From contig JAHZKE010000053.1 in the NCBI GenBank assembly GCA_022600535.1, positions 1 to 37,872 of the forward strand: a stretch of DNA of 37,872 nt, read 5' to 3'. Positions 1 through 8,716 of the stretch are shown here, piece by piece; within the stretch, counting starts at the first letter, position 1; every line of letters begins with the position of its first letter. This stretch comes from Pseudomonadota bacterium. GTDB lineage: Bacteria > Pseudomonadota > Gammaproteobacteria > Tethybacterales > Persebacteraceae. The notes below the pieces were generated by a model that was not told where the DNA came from, searched no databases, and saw only the letters and a list, made by a program, of their open reading frames with translations. The translations under genes were made by a program, and so were the position numbers.

Positions 1-1
1 A

Positions 2-2245
2 AAACACAACATTGCTCCCGGGCAGGCGCTGTGGTTGCCCATGCAGGCAGGGGATATGCTCTCCTGCCGACCCGAAGGCACAATGTATATTGCCGCGATT
101 GCGCAGAAAGACGGCAGCAATGCCATTGACACATTCATAGATGATACTAACGCTCTGCAAGCGGTGCCACTCAATAGCGGCGATTATGATAGCCGTTTGA
201 TTAACGCACGGCTTGCGGCATTGGGACTACGCCATGAGGCACTAACGTTTTATGCCTTTGACCAGACACCGGAAGAGGCGGTAATATGGCGCAGTAACAG
301 TGCGCTGATAGTGTTGATGGTACTGCCCGAAACCCGCGAAGCACTTGTTATTGGTAATACAACAGCGGCGGCGATTGATATACAATACCATGCAACAACA
401 GCAAGCAACATACAACACCTACCCGCACCACTTGGTACCTTGCTGGATGAATTTACCATAGAACGCGGCACCGCCCGAGCGTATAAAATCCCCAAAGGTG
501 CGTATGTACAAATTATTGATGTCAAAGGGCGGCAGTGCTCAGACTTTATGGCATTTAATGCACAGGCGCTGGATGCCGGCAAAGAACGATACATAGACAG
601 CACCGTCAGCCGCACCTTTACCGGCGGTGCCTATCCGCGTCCGGGGGTACTCAATAAATTTTACGATAGCGACATTCTGCCGTTGTTAGAAGTTGTACAA
701 GATACGATTGGGCGACACGATACCTTTGCCCTTGCCTGCACCGCCCGCGGCTATGAAGAACGCGGCTTCCCCGGACATATTAATTGCTCTGATAATATTT
801 CTCATGCTGTTGCTCCTTATGGTGTTGGTGCAAGGCGCGCCTGGCCGGCGATAAATTTCTTCTTTAATTCGTGGATATTGCCAACGCATAACATGCTGCA
901 ATCGGATGAAGCATGGTCGCGCCCCGGCGATTATGTACTGATGAAAGCACTCAATGATTTGGTGGCAGTTTCTACCGCCTGCCCCGATGATATAGACCCT
1001 ATCAACGGCTGGAACCCCACCGAGATACACATTCGCCTTTATGCCGCCGCCAACAATATTAAACCCGCGGTTGCCTACCGTCTCCTCCCCAACGAACCTG
1101 CTAATATGACAACCGAAAGCCCTTTCCATTCACGCACCAGTGAACTCACTTGCAAATACGCCGCCGCGATTGATTATTGGGTGCCGCAATATTACGAGCC
1201 GTACGGTGCAATAGAAGAATACTGGGCATGTCGCGAGCGTGCCGTTATACAAGACATGTCTAATTTACGCATCTACGATATTTGCGGTAATGATGTTGTG
1301 CCGTTTTTGCAACAAGTAATGACGCGCGATATTACGCGCATCGCGCTCAACAAAGGCAAATACGCCCTGATTTGTGATGACAGTGGCAGCGTGTTGGATG
1401 ATGGTACCTTATTTAATATCGGACAAAATCTGTACCGCTGGACATGCTCCACGGGGGAGTCGCTACTGCACCTAAAACAAGTCGCACAAGAACACGGCTA
1501 TCATGTATTTATCCGCGATATGAGTAAAACACTATGCACACTCGCGGTGCAGGGACCCAAAAGCGCTGACCTCATCGGCGATCTATTATTTATCCAACCA
1601 ACGCAACCGGCATTTGCCAACATCAGTTGGTTTGGCGGCGCAGTGGCACGCCTGCACCATAGAGAAGGGCTACCGCTCTATGTTAGCCGCACGGGATATA
1701 CCGGCGAGTTGGGTTATGAATTCTTTTGTGATAACCGCGATGCCGAACAGCTGTGGGACAGCATTACCGAGGCAGGCGGTGAGCAACTCGTTCCCATGGG
1801 TGCAGATGCACTGAATATAATCCGCATAGAAGCCGGATTAATGGCACGCGGTAACGAATTTGGCAACATGCAAGATGCCTACGAAAGCGGTTTGGGCTTT
1901 GCCGTAGATGAAAAAAAAGAAAATTTTATCGGTGCAGCAGCACTGGCACGCAATCGCGCCGCAGCAAGACGGCGACTGGTCGGCTTAATATTAGAAGGCA
2001 GCGAAGTCGCACACCACGGCGATGTGGTTTATCAGCAGCGCCATCAAGTCGGTACAATCACCAGTGCTGTTTTTTCGCCGATGTTAAAAAAATCTATCGC
2101 GATGGCAATCGTTAATATAGAGCAAGCCGCCCCCGGTAACACACTGGAAGTGGGAAAATTAGATGGCTATGCCAAACGACTCAGTGCGACAGTAACGACG
2201 GTGCCCTTTGTTGATGCACAGCGCAAACGTCCGCGCGGGTTATAA
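2..2245 (+). CDS. TMAO demethylase-like DUF1989-GcvT fusion protein, paralog 1 (5' partial)
   Basis: Two-domain protein: an N-terminal DUF1989 metal-binding region and a C-terminal GcvT (aminomethyltransferase, folate-binding) region, the architecture of TMAO demethylase (Tdm). The frame is open to the left edge, and residues before the listed TTG (position 35) align with the second copy at 27393-29765, so about 25-30 residues lie outside the window and the TTG is not the start. Three cysteines, in CTARGYEE, HINCSD and STACPD, have the same spacing as in the second copy (16 and about 64 residues); I recall this as the zinc-cysteine pattern of Methylocella silvestris Tdm. The GcvT part carries SRTGYTGELGYE. 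Overall similarity to the downstream copy is moderate, and it has CPDD where that copy has CPCD, so it may act on another methylated amine or N-oxide. Family is firm; substrate is inferred. Confidence 0.8.
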   Translation, partial: KHNIAPGQALWLPMQAGDMLSCRPEGTMYIAAIAQKDGSNAIDTFIDDTNALQAVPLNSGDYDSRLINARLAALGLRHEALTFYAFDQTPEEAVIWRSNSALIVLMVLPETREALVIGNTTAAAIDIQYHATTASNIQHLPAPLGTLLDEFTIERGTARAYKIPKGAYVQIIDVKGRQCSDFMAFNAQALDAGKERYIDSTVSRTFTGGAYPRPGVLNKFYDSDILPLLEVVQDTIGRHDTFALACTARGYEERGFPGHINCSDNISHAVAPYGVGARRAWPAINFFFNSWILPTHNMLQSDEAWSRPGDYVLMKALNDLVAVSTACPDDIDPINGWNPTEIHIRLYAAANNIKPAVAYRLLPNEPANMTTESPFHSRTSELTCKYAAAIDYWVPQYYEPYGAIEEYWACRERAVIQDMSNLRIYDICGNDVVPFLQQVMTRDITRIALNKGKYALICDDSGSVLDDGTLFNIGQNLYRWTCSTGESLLHLKQVAQEHGYHVFIRDMSKTLCTLAVQGPKSADLIGDLLFIQPTQPAFANISWFGGAVARLHHREGLPLYVSRTGYTGELGYEFFCDNRDAEQLWDSITEAGGEQLVPMGADALNIIRIEAGLMARGNEFGNMQDAYESGLGFAVDEKKENFIGAAALARNRAAARRRLVGLILEGSEVAHHGDVVYQQRHQVGTITSAVFSPMLKKSIAMAIVNIEQAAPGNTLEVGKLDGYAKRLSATVTTVPFVDAQRKRPRGL

Positions 2246-2255
2246 ATAACGCAAA

Positions 2256-3023
2256 ATGACACACTTGGCAATACAACAATGGGGCAACAGAAACACCACA
2301 CCACTGGTACTGGTGCATGGGTTTTTATGCGGCGGGCGTTTTTTTCGCCCGCTGGTTAACACCTTACAGCAAGATTATCACATCATTACAATAGACCTCC
2401 CCGGTTTTGGCGACAGCGCTAACATTGCCGCCGCCGATAGTATCAGCAACATGGCAAAAGAGGTGCAAGACACACTCAACGCCAACGGCATTGAACAATA
2501 TCATTTGCTGGGGCACTCTATGGGCGGCATGGTGGCACAACAACTGGCGCTATCCGTTCCTGCCCAAGTCGTTAGTTTAATTATCTATGCCAGCAACAAC
2601 AGCGGCAACCTGCCTGATAGGTTTGAGAGCTTTAGCGAAAGCAAGCGGCGCTTGCAAGAAGATTTTAGCGCCAGCAAACGTCGTATCTGTGCGACATGGT
2701 TTGTGAACGGCGATGCCAACCCGCATTTTCATTTATTAGAGCAATGTGCCGATGTTGTAACGTTAGCGACCGCCCACCGCGCCATTGACGCAATGCGCAC
2801 ATTTGACGTGAGCAACCGCATGGCAGAATTATCTATGCCGATTTTAATCATCAGCGCCGAACACGATCGCACCTATACCTTAGCCAGCCAGCAGCAACTC
2901 CACCGGCAACTCCCGCAAGCAACAACAGCACTCATAAAAAACTGCGCCCACTGTGCCCATTTAGAAGACGAAATAACTTTTAATGACACACTACGGGCGT
3001 GGCTACCGCCTGCGGCAAATTGA
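2256..3023 (+). CDS. alpha/beta hydrolase
   Basis: 255-residue alpha/beta-hydrolase-fold protein. The oxyanion-hole motif HGFLCGG (residues 21-27), the nucleophile elbow GHSMGG (Ser88), the acid in SAEHD (Asp204) and a histidine near the C-terminus (His232 or His235 in NCAHCAH) make a complete catalytic triad. There is no signal peptide, so it should be cytoplasmic. It starts ten bases after the Tdm-like gene and lacks a clear Shine-Dalgarno site, so it is probably translated from the same mRNA. The substrate cannot be read from the sequence; the fold covers esterases, lactonases and C-C hydrolases. Its neighbour suggests a role linked to the first Tdm-like protein, but that is only context. 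Confidence 0.8.
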   Translation: MTHLAIQQWGNRNTTPLVLVHGFLCGGRFFRPLVNTLQQDYHIITIDLPGFGDSANIAAADSISNMAKEVQDTLNANGIEQYHLLGHSMGGMVAQQLALSVPAQVVSLIIYASNNSGNLPDRFESFSESKRRLQEDFSASKRRICATWFVNGDANPHFHLLEQCADVVTLATAHRAIDAMRTFDVSNRMAELSMPILIISAEHDRTYTLASQQQLHRQLPQATTALIKNCAHCAHLEDEITFNDTLRAWLPPAAN

Positions 3024-3050
3024 GATAAAATCTTTCAGGGTCCCAAAAAA

Positions 3051-3449
3051 TTATTTCCGTCCTTGCATTGTAGTGGGATATGTTTCTAATTCTCTATCCA
3101 TTTCATAAAAATCACTTGCATAATCAACGTATATATTTTTAGTCGTTTTTAATTTTGTTGGTGTGTCTATAGCACCGGCAGATACACAAATTCCATCGTC
3201 TTTTTCTTTTTTCCAAAACAAACTTGAGCCGCAAGTTTTACAAAATCCTCTTAATGCACTTTCATTTTTCACTTGGTACCAATTTATATTTTCCTCGCCA
3301 GAAATAGAAATATCTTCATTTTTAACTTTTGTAAAAGCGGCATAGTTTCCATGAAATTTTCTACATTCTTCGCAATGGCAATTAACGACATCCCTTAAAT
3401 GCTTTAAAGAAAATTTTACTTTCTTGCATAAACACGCCCCTGTTTTCAT
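3051..3449 (-). CDS. GFA-family (CENP-V/GFA domain) zinc protein
   Basis: 132-residue protein with the cysteine layout of the GFA family, named for glutathione-dependent formaldehyde-activating enzyme: an N-terminal GACLCKK, then CHCEEC, then GFCKTCGSS. These cysteines bind zinc in family members. Most GFA proteins have no proven activity, so formaldehyde detoxification is only suggested, although demethylation of TMAO and N-methylglutamate does release C1 units. Codon use is clearly more AT-rich than in the mgs genes (many AAA and TTT codons), and a REP-like palindrome separates it from the mgs operon. It is therefore probably a later arrival and not a functional member of that operon. It converges on the hydrolase gene with 27 bases between the stops. 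Confidence 0.8.
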   Translation of the reverse strand: MKTGACLCKKVKFSLKHLRDVVNCHCEECRKFHGNYAAFTKVKNEDISISGEENINWYQVKNESALRGFCKTCGSSLFWKKEKDDGICVSAGAIDTPTKLKTTKNIYVDYASDFYEMDRELETYPTTMQGRK

Positions 3450-3525
3450 TTTTATAGCCCTCTTTTGTTGCTTTTTACTCTTTCAACTTACTGCTTACTT
3501 TCCTGCTTTTTGTGCCTTATCAAAA

Positions 3526-3605
3526 CCACCCCGTCATGTTTCGCTTCGCTACACATGCCACCCCTCCGATGGAGGGGAATTTAATTTTTGCCACTTCGGG
3601 AGTGG
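3526..3605. repeat. REP-like palindromic element
   Basis: Intergenic stretch with stacked palindromes: CCCCTCC-GAT-GGAGGGG (3561-3577), a CATG...CATG arm to its left around ttcgcttcgct, and ccact-tcggg-agtgg at the right end. CCACCCC occurs on both sides of the CATG arm. This is the style of REP/BIME elements moved by Y1 (RAYT) transposases; no transposase is in the window. Read on the minus strand it lies just after the 112-residue ORF and could also stop or process the mgs transcript. Fragments of the same element recur at 25311-25324 and 34185-34197. Confidence 0.6.
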
Positions 3606-3641
3606 TTGATTTAATTTTACGAGCGCAGCAAGTTCGGGCTT

Positions 3642-3980
3642 TTATAACTTACTATACTCTTTTTTCAAATCTACCAACGGATGCCGGCGCGACATTTGGA
3701 ATTTTACTAATAATTCGCGGGCGATCATGTCGCGGTCTTGTTGAGATTCGGGGAGTTTGATGTTTTCCGGTACTGTTACCCATGCGTTAATGTTGCGGTC
3801 AAATACTGCGGGGCGATCTTCTTCGTATCCCATGTGGATGTCTTCTAACCAGTTGAGGTCTTTCCAGCCCATCACTTCTATGTATTTTTTCAAAAACGGA
3901 GTAATTTTTTCGGGGTCGGCGACCAAATTAACGTCGTAGCGATAACCGATGTGTTGCGGTTCGTTGTGTTTTGTGCTCAT
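3642..3980 (-). CDS. hypothetical protein at the end of the mgs operon (112 aa)
   Basis: 112-residue soluble protein with no recognised domain, no signal peptide, no membrane segment and no cysteine. It is charged, with the sequence HMGYEEDRPAVFDRN in the middle and a basic C-terminus. A good Shine-Dalgarno site (TAGGAG) lies eight bases before the ATG, and it starts 18 bases after mgsC stops, so it is almost certainly a real, co-transcribed gene. Its base composition matches mgsABC. Position suggests an accessory subunit or assembly factor for the N-methylglutamate synthase, or part of an unrecognised dehydrogenase. It lacks the cysteine-rich zinc site of sarcosine-oxidase delta subunits, so it is not an obvious MgdB. 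Function unknown. Confidence 0.75.
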   Translation of the reverse strand: MSTKHNEPQHIGYRYDVNLVADPEKITPFLKKYIEVMGWKDLNWLEDIHMGYEEDRPAVFDRNINAWVTVPENIKLPESQQDRDMIARELLVKFQMSRRHPLVDLKKEYSKL

Positions 3981-3998
3981 TGTCTTTTCTCCTACTTA

Positions 3999-5372
3999 TT
4001 AATAACGGGTCATGTCGGGTCTGCCAACGGTGTGTTGCGTGCCGGCTAACGGTACCATTGCCATTGCCGATGCTTCCATTGTCAAGGCGGCTAAATCTTC
4101 CGGCTCTAAACTGTGAATGTTGGTTTTGCCGCAAGCGCGTGCCATCATTTGACATTCTAATGTCAGCGTGTGCAAAAAGTTATAAACGCGCTCCGCTGCT
4201 GCATCGGGGTTGAGCCGTGCGCGTAATGCTGGGTCTTGTGTTGCCACGCCGACGGGGCAACGCCCAGTGTGGCAATGGTAACAGCTTCCTGCGGGTACGC
4301 CCATTTCTTTTTCATAGTCGGCTTCGGGGATGTCTTTGTTGCAGTTGAGTGCCATTAATGCCGAATGCCCGATGGCGATGGCGTCTGCGCCTAATGCGAT
4401 TGCTTTGGCAACATCACCACCGTTGCGGATGCCGCCAGCATAAATTAAACTGATTTCGCCTGTTTTGCCAACGTCGTCTAATGCTTTACGCGCTTGACGA
4501 ATGGCGGCAATACCGGGGACTCCCGTTTCTTCGGTGGCGATGTGCGGGCCCGCACCGGTGCCGCCTTCCATGCCGTCTATGTAAATCATATCGGGGTTGG
4601 TTTTTGCTGCCATGCGCACGTCATCATAAACACGTGCCGCACCGAGTTTTAATTGAATGGGGATTTCCCAATTTGTTGCTTCGCGCACTTCTTCAATTTT
4701 CAATGCTAAATCGTCAGGGCCCAACCAATCGGGGTGGCGTGCGGGGGAGCGTTGGTCAATTCCTGCTGGTAACGAGCGCATTTCGGCAACTTGGTCGGTT
4801 ACTTTCTGCCCCATTAAGTGCCCGCCTAAGCCGACTTTACACCCTTGCCCGATAAAAAATTCGCAAGCGTCTGCTAACTGTAAGTGATGCGGGTTAAAGC
4901 CGTAGCGTGATTGAATGCACTGATAAAACCACTTGGTAGAATAGCGGCGTTCATCGGGGATCATCCCGCCTTCGCCCGAACATGTTGCACTGCCTGCCAT
5001 GGTGGCACCGCGGGCTAAGGCAATTTTGGCTTCGTAGGATAATGCTCCAAAGCTCATGCCGGTAATATAGACGGGAATGTCTAATTCTAACGGGCGTTTG
5101 GCGCGCGGTCCTAATACGGTTTTTGTCAGGCATTTTTCGCGGTACCCTTCAATGACAAAGCGCGTGAGGGTGCCGGGTAAAAAGGTGAGTTCGTCCCATG
5201 TGGGGATGGGTTTGAAGAGCGAAAATCCGCGCATACGATAGCGCCCGAGTTCTGCCTTAATGTGAATATCATTCATTACGTCGGGGGTAAAGACATAGCT
5301 TTTACCGAGCAAATGACGTGAATCACTGGCTTTGTTTTCCTCTACGATGGGGGTTGTTTTTTTAGCTGCCAT
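3999..5372 (-). CDS. mgsC: N-methylglutamate synthase subunit C, GltB2-like FMN/Fe-S synthase subunit
   Basis: 457-residue protein of the glutamate-synthase central/FMN domain family (GltB2, GlxD/MgsC). The flavin-binding core shows DGMEGGTGAGP (about 267-276) and a phosphate-site stretch AGGIRNGGDVAKAIALGAD (312-330). Three cysteines, 364, 367 and 372 in CYHCHTGRCPVG, should hold an iron-sulfur cluster; the first is three residues from the second, unlike the wider spacing I recall for GltS. In the N-methylglutamate pathway this subunit joins the methylamine released by MgsA to a glutamate precursor. A Shine-Dalgarno site (AGGAA) precedes the ATG, which lies 27 bases after mgsB. GlxD is the alternative name used in rhizobia; the adjacent ligases favour the amine-pathway assignment. 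Confidence 0.85.
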   Translation of the reverse strand: MAAKKTTPIVEENKASDSRHLLGKSYVFTPDVMNDIHIKAELGRYRMRGFSLFKPIPTWDELTFLPGTLTRFVIEGYREKCLTKTVLGPRAKRPLELDIPVYITGMSFGALSYEAKIALARGATMAGSATCSGEGGMIPDERRYSTKWFYQCIQSRYGFNPHHLQLADACEFFIGQGCKVGLGGHLMGQKVTDQVAEMRSLPAGIDQRSPARHPDWLGPDDLALKIEEVREATNWEIPIQLKLGAARVYDDVRMAAKTNPDMIYIDGMEGGTGAGPHIATEETGVPGIAAIRQARKALDDVGKTGEISLIYAGGIRNGGDVAKAIALGADAIAIGHSALMALNCNKDIPEADYEKEMGVPAGSCYHCHTGRCPVGVATQDPALRARLNPDAAAERVYNFLHTLTLECQMMARACGKTNIHSLEPEDLAALTMEASAMAMVPLAGTQHTVGRPDMTRY

Positions 5373-5399
5373 TGTTGTTTTTCCTGTTAGTTTCTTAGT

Positions 5400-6224
5400 T
5401 TACAGTACCAATTTTTTCTCGGAGGGTTCTAAGTTATCGTAGTTCCATAACTGTTTGCCCGAGACGATTTTTGTCATGTTTTTTATTTTGCTGGTATCCA
5501 TGTTGTACAGTTTTAGTTTGCTGGTAAGCCAACGTACATCCATGTCGTTCATTTCGGCTTCGGTCGCATCAACGCCTAAGCTGGAAATTTTTCCGCCCAC
5601 AAAAAGCATTCCGTCATACATGGTATCGCCCAAATTATTACCGGCATCGCCCATAATAATCATGCGTCCGCGTTGCATCATAAAGCCGGTAAATGCACCG
5701 GTGCGCCCGCCGACAATAATGGTGCCGCCTTTCATGCAGATTCCCGTGCGTCCGCCAACGTCGCCGTGGCAAACTAAATCGCCACCGCGGATTGCCGCGC
5801 CAAAGGTAGAGCCGGCGTTTTTGGCAATTTCAATCACGCCCGACATCATGTTTTCGCCGCACGACCAACCAACACGCCCGCTAATGTTAATGACGGGTCC
5901 GTCAATTAATCCGCAACCGAAATATCCTAAACTGCCGTTAATGTTTAACTTCAAACGGTTTAAGATTCCGGCGGCGATGGAATGTTGCGCCCCGGGGTTA
6001 TTGACGGTAATGGTGCCGACGCCGTCTGCCATTAATGCGCGGATTTTTTTATTTATCTCGCTGGCATTCATTTCGGCGGCATCAAATTCTGCCGTTTTAT
6101 CAAAATCAACTTCTAATGAATCCGGATAGAGAAAATTCTCCTCTTCTTCCGGAGTAAAAAACATTTGTTGTGAACGCCCGACGAGTTCCTCGCCGCGCAT
6201 TTTTTCGCTTAATTTATTTTCCAT
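5400..6224 (-). CDS. mgsB: N-methylglutamate synthase subunit B, GXGXG beta-helix domain protein
   Basis: 274-residue protein matching the C-terminal GXGXG beta-helix domain of glutamate synthase (GlxC/MgsB). Residues of about 90-220 carry repeated glycine turns such as GYFGCGLIDG, GGDLVCHGDVGG, GGTIIVGGRTGAF and GDAGNNLGD. In glutamate synthase this domain is structural and couples the amidotransferase and synthase sites. The first ATG overlaps the end of mgsA by 16 bases and has a GGAG site about ten bases upstream, inside mgsA, so I keep the long start. Length exceeds a bare GXGXG domain because of an approximately 70-residue N-terminal extension. It sits between mgsA and mgsC, as expected of a three-subunit enzyme. 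Confidence 0.85.
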   Translation of the reverse strand: MENKLSEKMRGEELVGRSQQMFFTPEEEENFLYPDSLEVDFDKTAEFDAAEMNASEINKKIRALMADGVGTITVNNPGAQHSIAAGILNRLKLNINGSLGYFGCGLIDGPVINISGRVGWSCGENMMSGVIEIAKNAGSTFGAAIRGGDLVCHGDVGGRTGICMKGGTIIVGGRTGAFTGFMMQRGRMIIMGDAGNNLGDTMYDGMLFVGGKISSLGVDATEAEMNDMDVRWLTSKLKLYNMDTSKIKNMTKIVSGKQLWNYDNLEPSEKKLVL

Positions 6225-7144
6225 GCTAATACTTCTCCATCATAAGGGTCGTAGGTGTCAATTTCGTGAGGGAATATGCTGCGTATCGCGACTTCTTCCG
6301 ATGCCATGGCGATAAAATCATCTCCTTCATACAATACCATTGGTTTTGCTGCCATGACATCTTTTGCCATGCCGAGTGCATCACTGGTGGCGATAAAGTA
6401 GGTGAATACACCATCTAATTCATCTATTGAGCGGCGCATTGCGGTTTCTAAATCGTCTCCGCGTTCCATACGCTCGGCAACATAAACGGCGATGAGTTCG
6501 CTATCGCAGTTAGATAAAAAGCGGTGCCCGATGCGCTCCATTGCGCGGCGCATTGTCCAATAGTTTGTGAGTTGCCCGTTATGCACAACGGAAATATCGC
6601 TAAAGGGATACGCCCAATAAGGATGTGCCGAACGAATATCGACTGCCGACTCGGTTGCCATGCGGGTGTGCCCGATGGCGTGCGTGCCGTTAAATTTACT
6701 GAGTTGGTATTGGTCGCCGACGGTTTGTGCATCGCCTAAATCTTTAATTAGTTCTAAGTTGCGCCCGACGGATAATACTTCTACCTCGTCAATGTCTTCT
6801 AAATAGTCAATCAGTTTTTTATCGCCGCCGTTTTTAATGCTCACACGGCACGAGTATTCGGTGGCGTCTTCTATTGCGACCACTTCTACTCCGCGTTCTT
6901 GCAGGCGGCGTTTCATCTCCGCTTTGCGATCGATTACTTTTTGGTGAATGTCAAAACCGCTGTGCATGTCTGCCTGTTCGGCAAACTTAATTCGCAATAT
7001 TGTTACATCCTGTTTTCCATCCCCGTATAGGGCAAATCCTGTCGAATCGGGTCCGCGATGTTTTAATGATTGCAACATTTGCATCATCTCGCTTCCGATA
7101 TCGGCATTTTTGCCGCGGTGAATTAATCCGGCTAATCCGCACAT
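6209..7144 (-). CDS. mgsA: N-methylglutamate synthase subunit A, class II glutamine amidotransferase
   Basis: 311-residue Ntn-type glutamine amidotransferase. The start MCGLAGL places the catalytic cysteine at residue 2, exposed after removal of the initiator methionine. Other family motifs are GHTRMAT (substrate-binding arginine), VVHNGQLTNY (oxyanion Asn-Gly) and SNCDSELIA. By pathway knowledge it would hydrolyse gamma-glutamylmethylamide (in place of glutamine) and pass methylamine to MgsC. AGGAG lies nine bases before the ATG. A 56-base AT-rich gap separates it from the upstream ligase gene, and the end overlaps mgsB. GlxB is the rhizobial homologue; the neighbouring gmaS-type gene is the main reason to prefer MgsA. 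Confidence 0.85.
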   Translation of the reverse strand: MCGLAGLIHRGKNADIGSEMMQMLQSLKHRGPDSTGFALYGDGKQDVTILRIKFAEQADMHSGFDIHQKVIDRKAEMKRRLQERGVEVVAIEDATEYSCRVSIKNGGDKKLIDYLEDIDEVEVLSVGRNLELIKDLGDAQTVGDQYQLSKFNGTHAIGHTRMATESAVDIRSAHPYWAYPFSDISVVHNGQLTNYWTMRRAMERIGHRFLSNCDSELIAVYVAERMERGDDLETAMRRSIDELDGVFTYFIATSDALGMAKDVMAAKPMVLYEGDDFIAMASEEVAIRSIFPHEIDTYDPYDGEVLAWKIN

Positions 7145-7200
7145 TGAGTGTTTCTCCTATTATCTATAATTATAAATTGTAAATTGTAATTGCTTTGTTG

Positions 7201-8679
7201 TTATGGCAGACAATCCCAGTAGGTTTCTAAGTCCCAACCGGTAACGGATGCCAAAAACTGCTCCCATTCGTTACGCTTGTAGTGCATAAAGACGCGAAAC
7301 ATTTCATCCGGCATGGCGGATTTTATCACTTTGTCGCTTTCTAAACATTCTAATGCATCGCCTAAGGTCAGGGGGAGTTTTTTAACTTCCTTGCCTTGTT
7401 TCATTGCTTCGTAAATGTTGCGCGACTCGGGTTCGCCCGGGTCCATTTTCTTGCTGATGCCGTTATCAAATGCTGCCAAAATACCGCTTCCCATTAGATA
7501 AGGGTTCACTGCCGAATCGACTGCACGATATTCGCAACGCCCCGGTGCTGAGACGCGCAAACCACAGGTGCGGTTTTGATAGCCCCAATCGGCATAGACG
7601 GGCGCCCAAAAACCGGTATCCCACAAACGCCGATAGGAATTGACGGTAGAACACCCTATTACGGTTAATGCTGGTAAGTGTTCCAATATCCCGCCAATAG
7701 ACATTAAGCCGACTTTGCCGGGTTTTTTGCCGGTTTTACCATCGGGCATAAACATGTTTTGCCCGCCTTCGGCGTAACTAAATACGCCTTTTGTGCCGGG
7801 GAGTGTTTTTGCGGTATGCCCCAACATGTTAACGACATCTTTACCGCCTTTCCACAACGAAGTATTGTGATGACACCCCGATGCCGATACGCCCATAAAT
7901 GGTTTGGGCATAAAGCAGGCAATCAGGTTAAACTCGCGCGCGACTTGGGCGCAAATTTGTCGGTAGGTGGTCAATCGGTCGGCGTTGCGTAATACATCGT
8001 CATATTGAAAATTCAATTCTAATTGTCCGGGGGCGTCTTCGTGGTCGCCCTGTACCATGTCTAAGCCCATCGCGCGGGCGTATTCCAATACTTTCAAAGT
8101 TACGGGTCGCAACATTTCAAATTGATCAATATGGTAGCAGTTGGGTTTGGTGTACCCTTCGCTGGGGAGCCCGTTTTCACCGCGTTTTAACCACATCATT
8201 TCCGGCTCGGTGCCAACACGTAATTGGTAGCCGTGCTTTTTTTGAAACGCATTGTGTTGACGGCGCAAGTTACCGCGACAATCAGAAGTTAGCGGGCCGC
8301 CCGGGTCTTTTTCTTCTTCACGATTGCGGAAGCAAGTACAAAACACGCGGGCAATGCGTTTGTCCCACGGCAGTTGCACAAATGTTTCGGGGTCGGGAAT
8401 GCCGACTAATTCGGATGCCTCAGGGCCGTAACCAATGTATTCGCCATGGCGGTCGGTGTAGAGATTGGCGGTTGCGCCGTAGACCAACTGAAACCCTTTT
8501 TCGGCGGTACGCTCCCAATGGTCGGAAGGAATGCCCTTACCGACAATGCGCCCGGTAACTGAAATAAATTGATAATAAACATATTCAACGCCCAGTGCAT
8601 TAATTTGCGCCCGTACTTGCTTAACGAGTTCGGCGCGCCCGGGTTGTTTTACGTGTTGTTCTAAAGCGGTGTTTTTCAT
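7201..8679 (-). CDS. glutamine-synthetase-like gamma-glutamyl-amine ligase (492 aa)
   Basis: 492-residue glutamine-synthetase-fold enzyme. Catalytic landmarks are GTEPEMMW (paired acidic residues), QGDHEDAPGQLELNF (metal and ammonium site), SASGCHHNTSLW (nucleotide site) and KKMDPGEPES. An N-terminal GS beta-grasp region (about 20-120) precedes the catalytic domain. It belongs to a different subfamily from the 433-residue GmaS-type enzyme at 11961-13262 and is about 60 residues longer. As its mRNA continues into mgsABC, it may make a gamma-glutamyl amide of methylamine or of another small amine for MgsABC. A weak AGGA site precedes the ATG. The ligase fold is certain; amine specificity is inferred. 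Confidence 0.8.
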   Translation of the reverse strand: MKNTALEQHVKQPGRAELVKQVRAQINALGVEYVYYQFISVTGRIVGKGIPSDHWERTAEKGFQLVYGATANLYTDRHGEYIGYGPEASELVGIPDPETFVQLPWDKRIARVFCTCFRNREEEKDPGGPLTSDCRGNLRRQHNAFQKKHGYQLRVGTEPEMMWLKRGENGLPSEGYTKPNCYHIDQFEMLRPVTLKVLEYARAMGLDMVQGDHEDAPGQLELNFQYDDVLRNADRLTTYRQICAQVAREFNLIACFMPKPFMGVSASGCHHNTSLWKGGKDVVNMLGHTAKTLPGTKGVFSYAEGGQNMFMPDGKTGKKPGKVGLMSIGGILEHLPALTVIGCSTVNSYRRLWDTGFWAPVYADWGYQNRTCGLRVSAPGRCEYRAVDSAVNPYLMGSGILAAFDNGISKKMDPGEPESRNIYEAMKQGKEVKKLPLTLGDALECLESDKVIKSAMPDEMFRVFMHYKRNEWEQFLASVTGWDLETYWDCLP

Positions 8680-8716
8680 ATTTCAATCCTATTGTAATAA
8701 GTATTTATCTGTGTGG

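Noticed and set aside
35-2245. TTG at 35 as true start of the first Tdm-like gene
   Set aside because: The frame is open to the window edge and upstream residues align with the paralog, so the gene is simply cut by the window.
3424-3760. Plus-strand ORFs over the 3.5-kb intergenic region
   Set aside because: They run through the REP-like palindromes and lack ribosome sites or domains.
5455-6129. 224-residue plus-strand ORF opposite mgsB
   Set aside because: Shadow of a gene with clear GXGXG motifs; no recognisable domain and proline-rich antisense composition.
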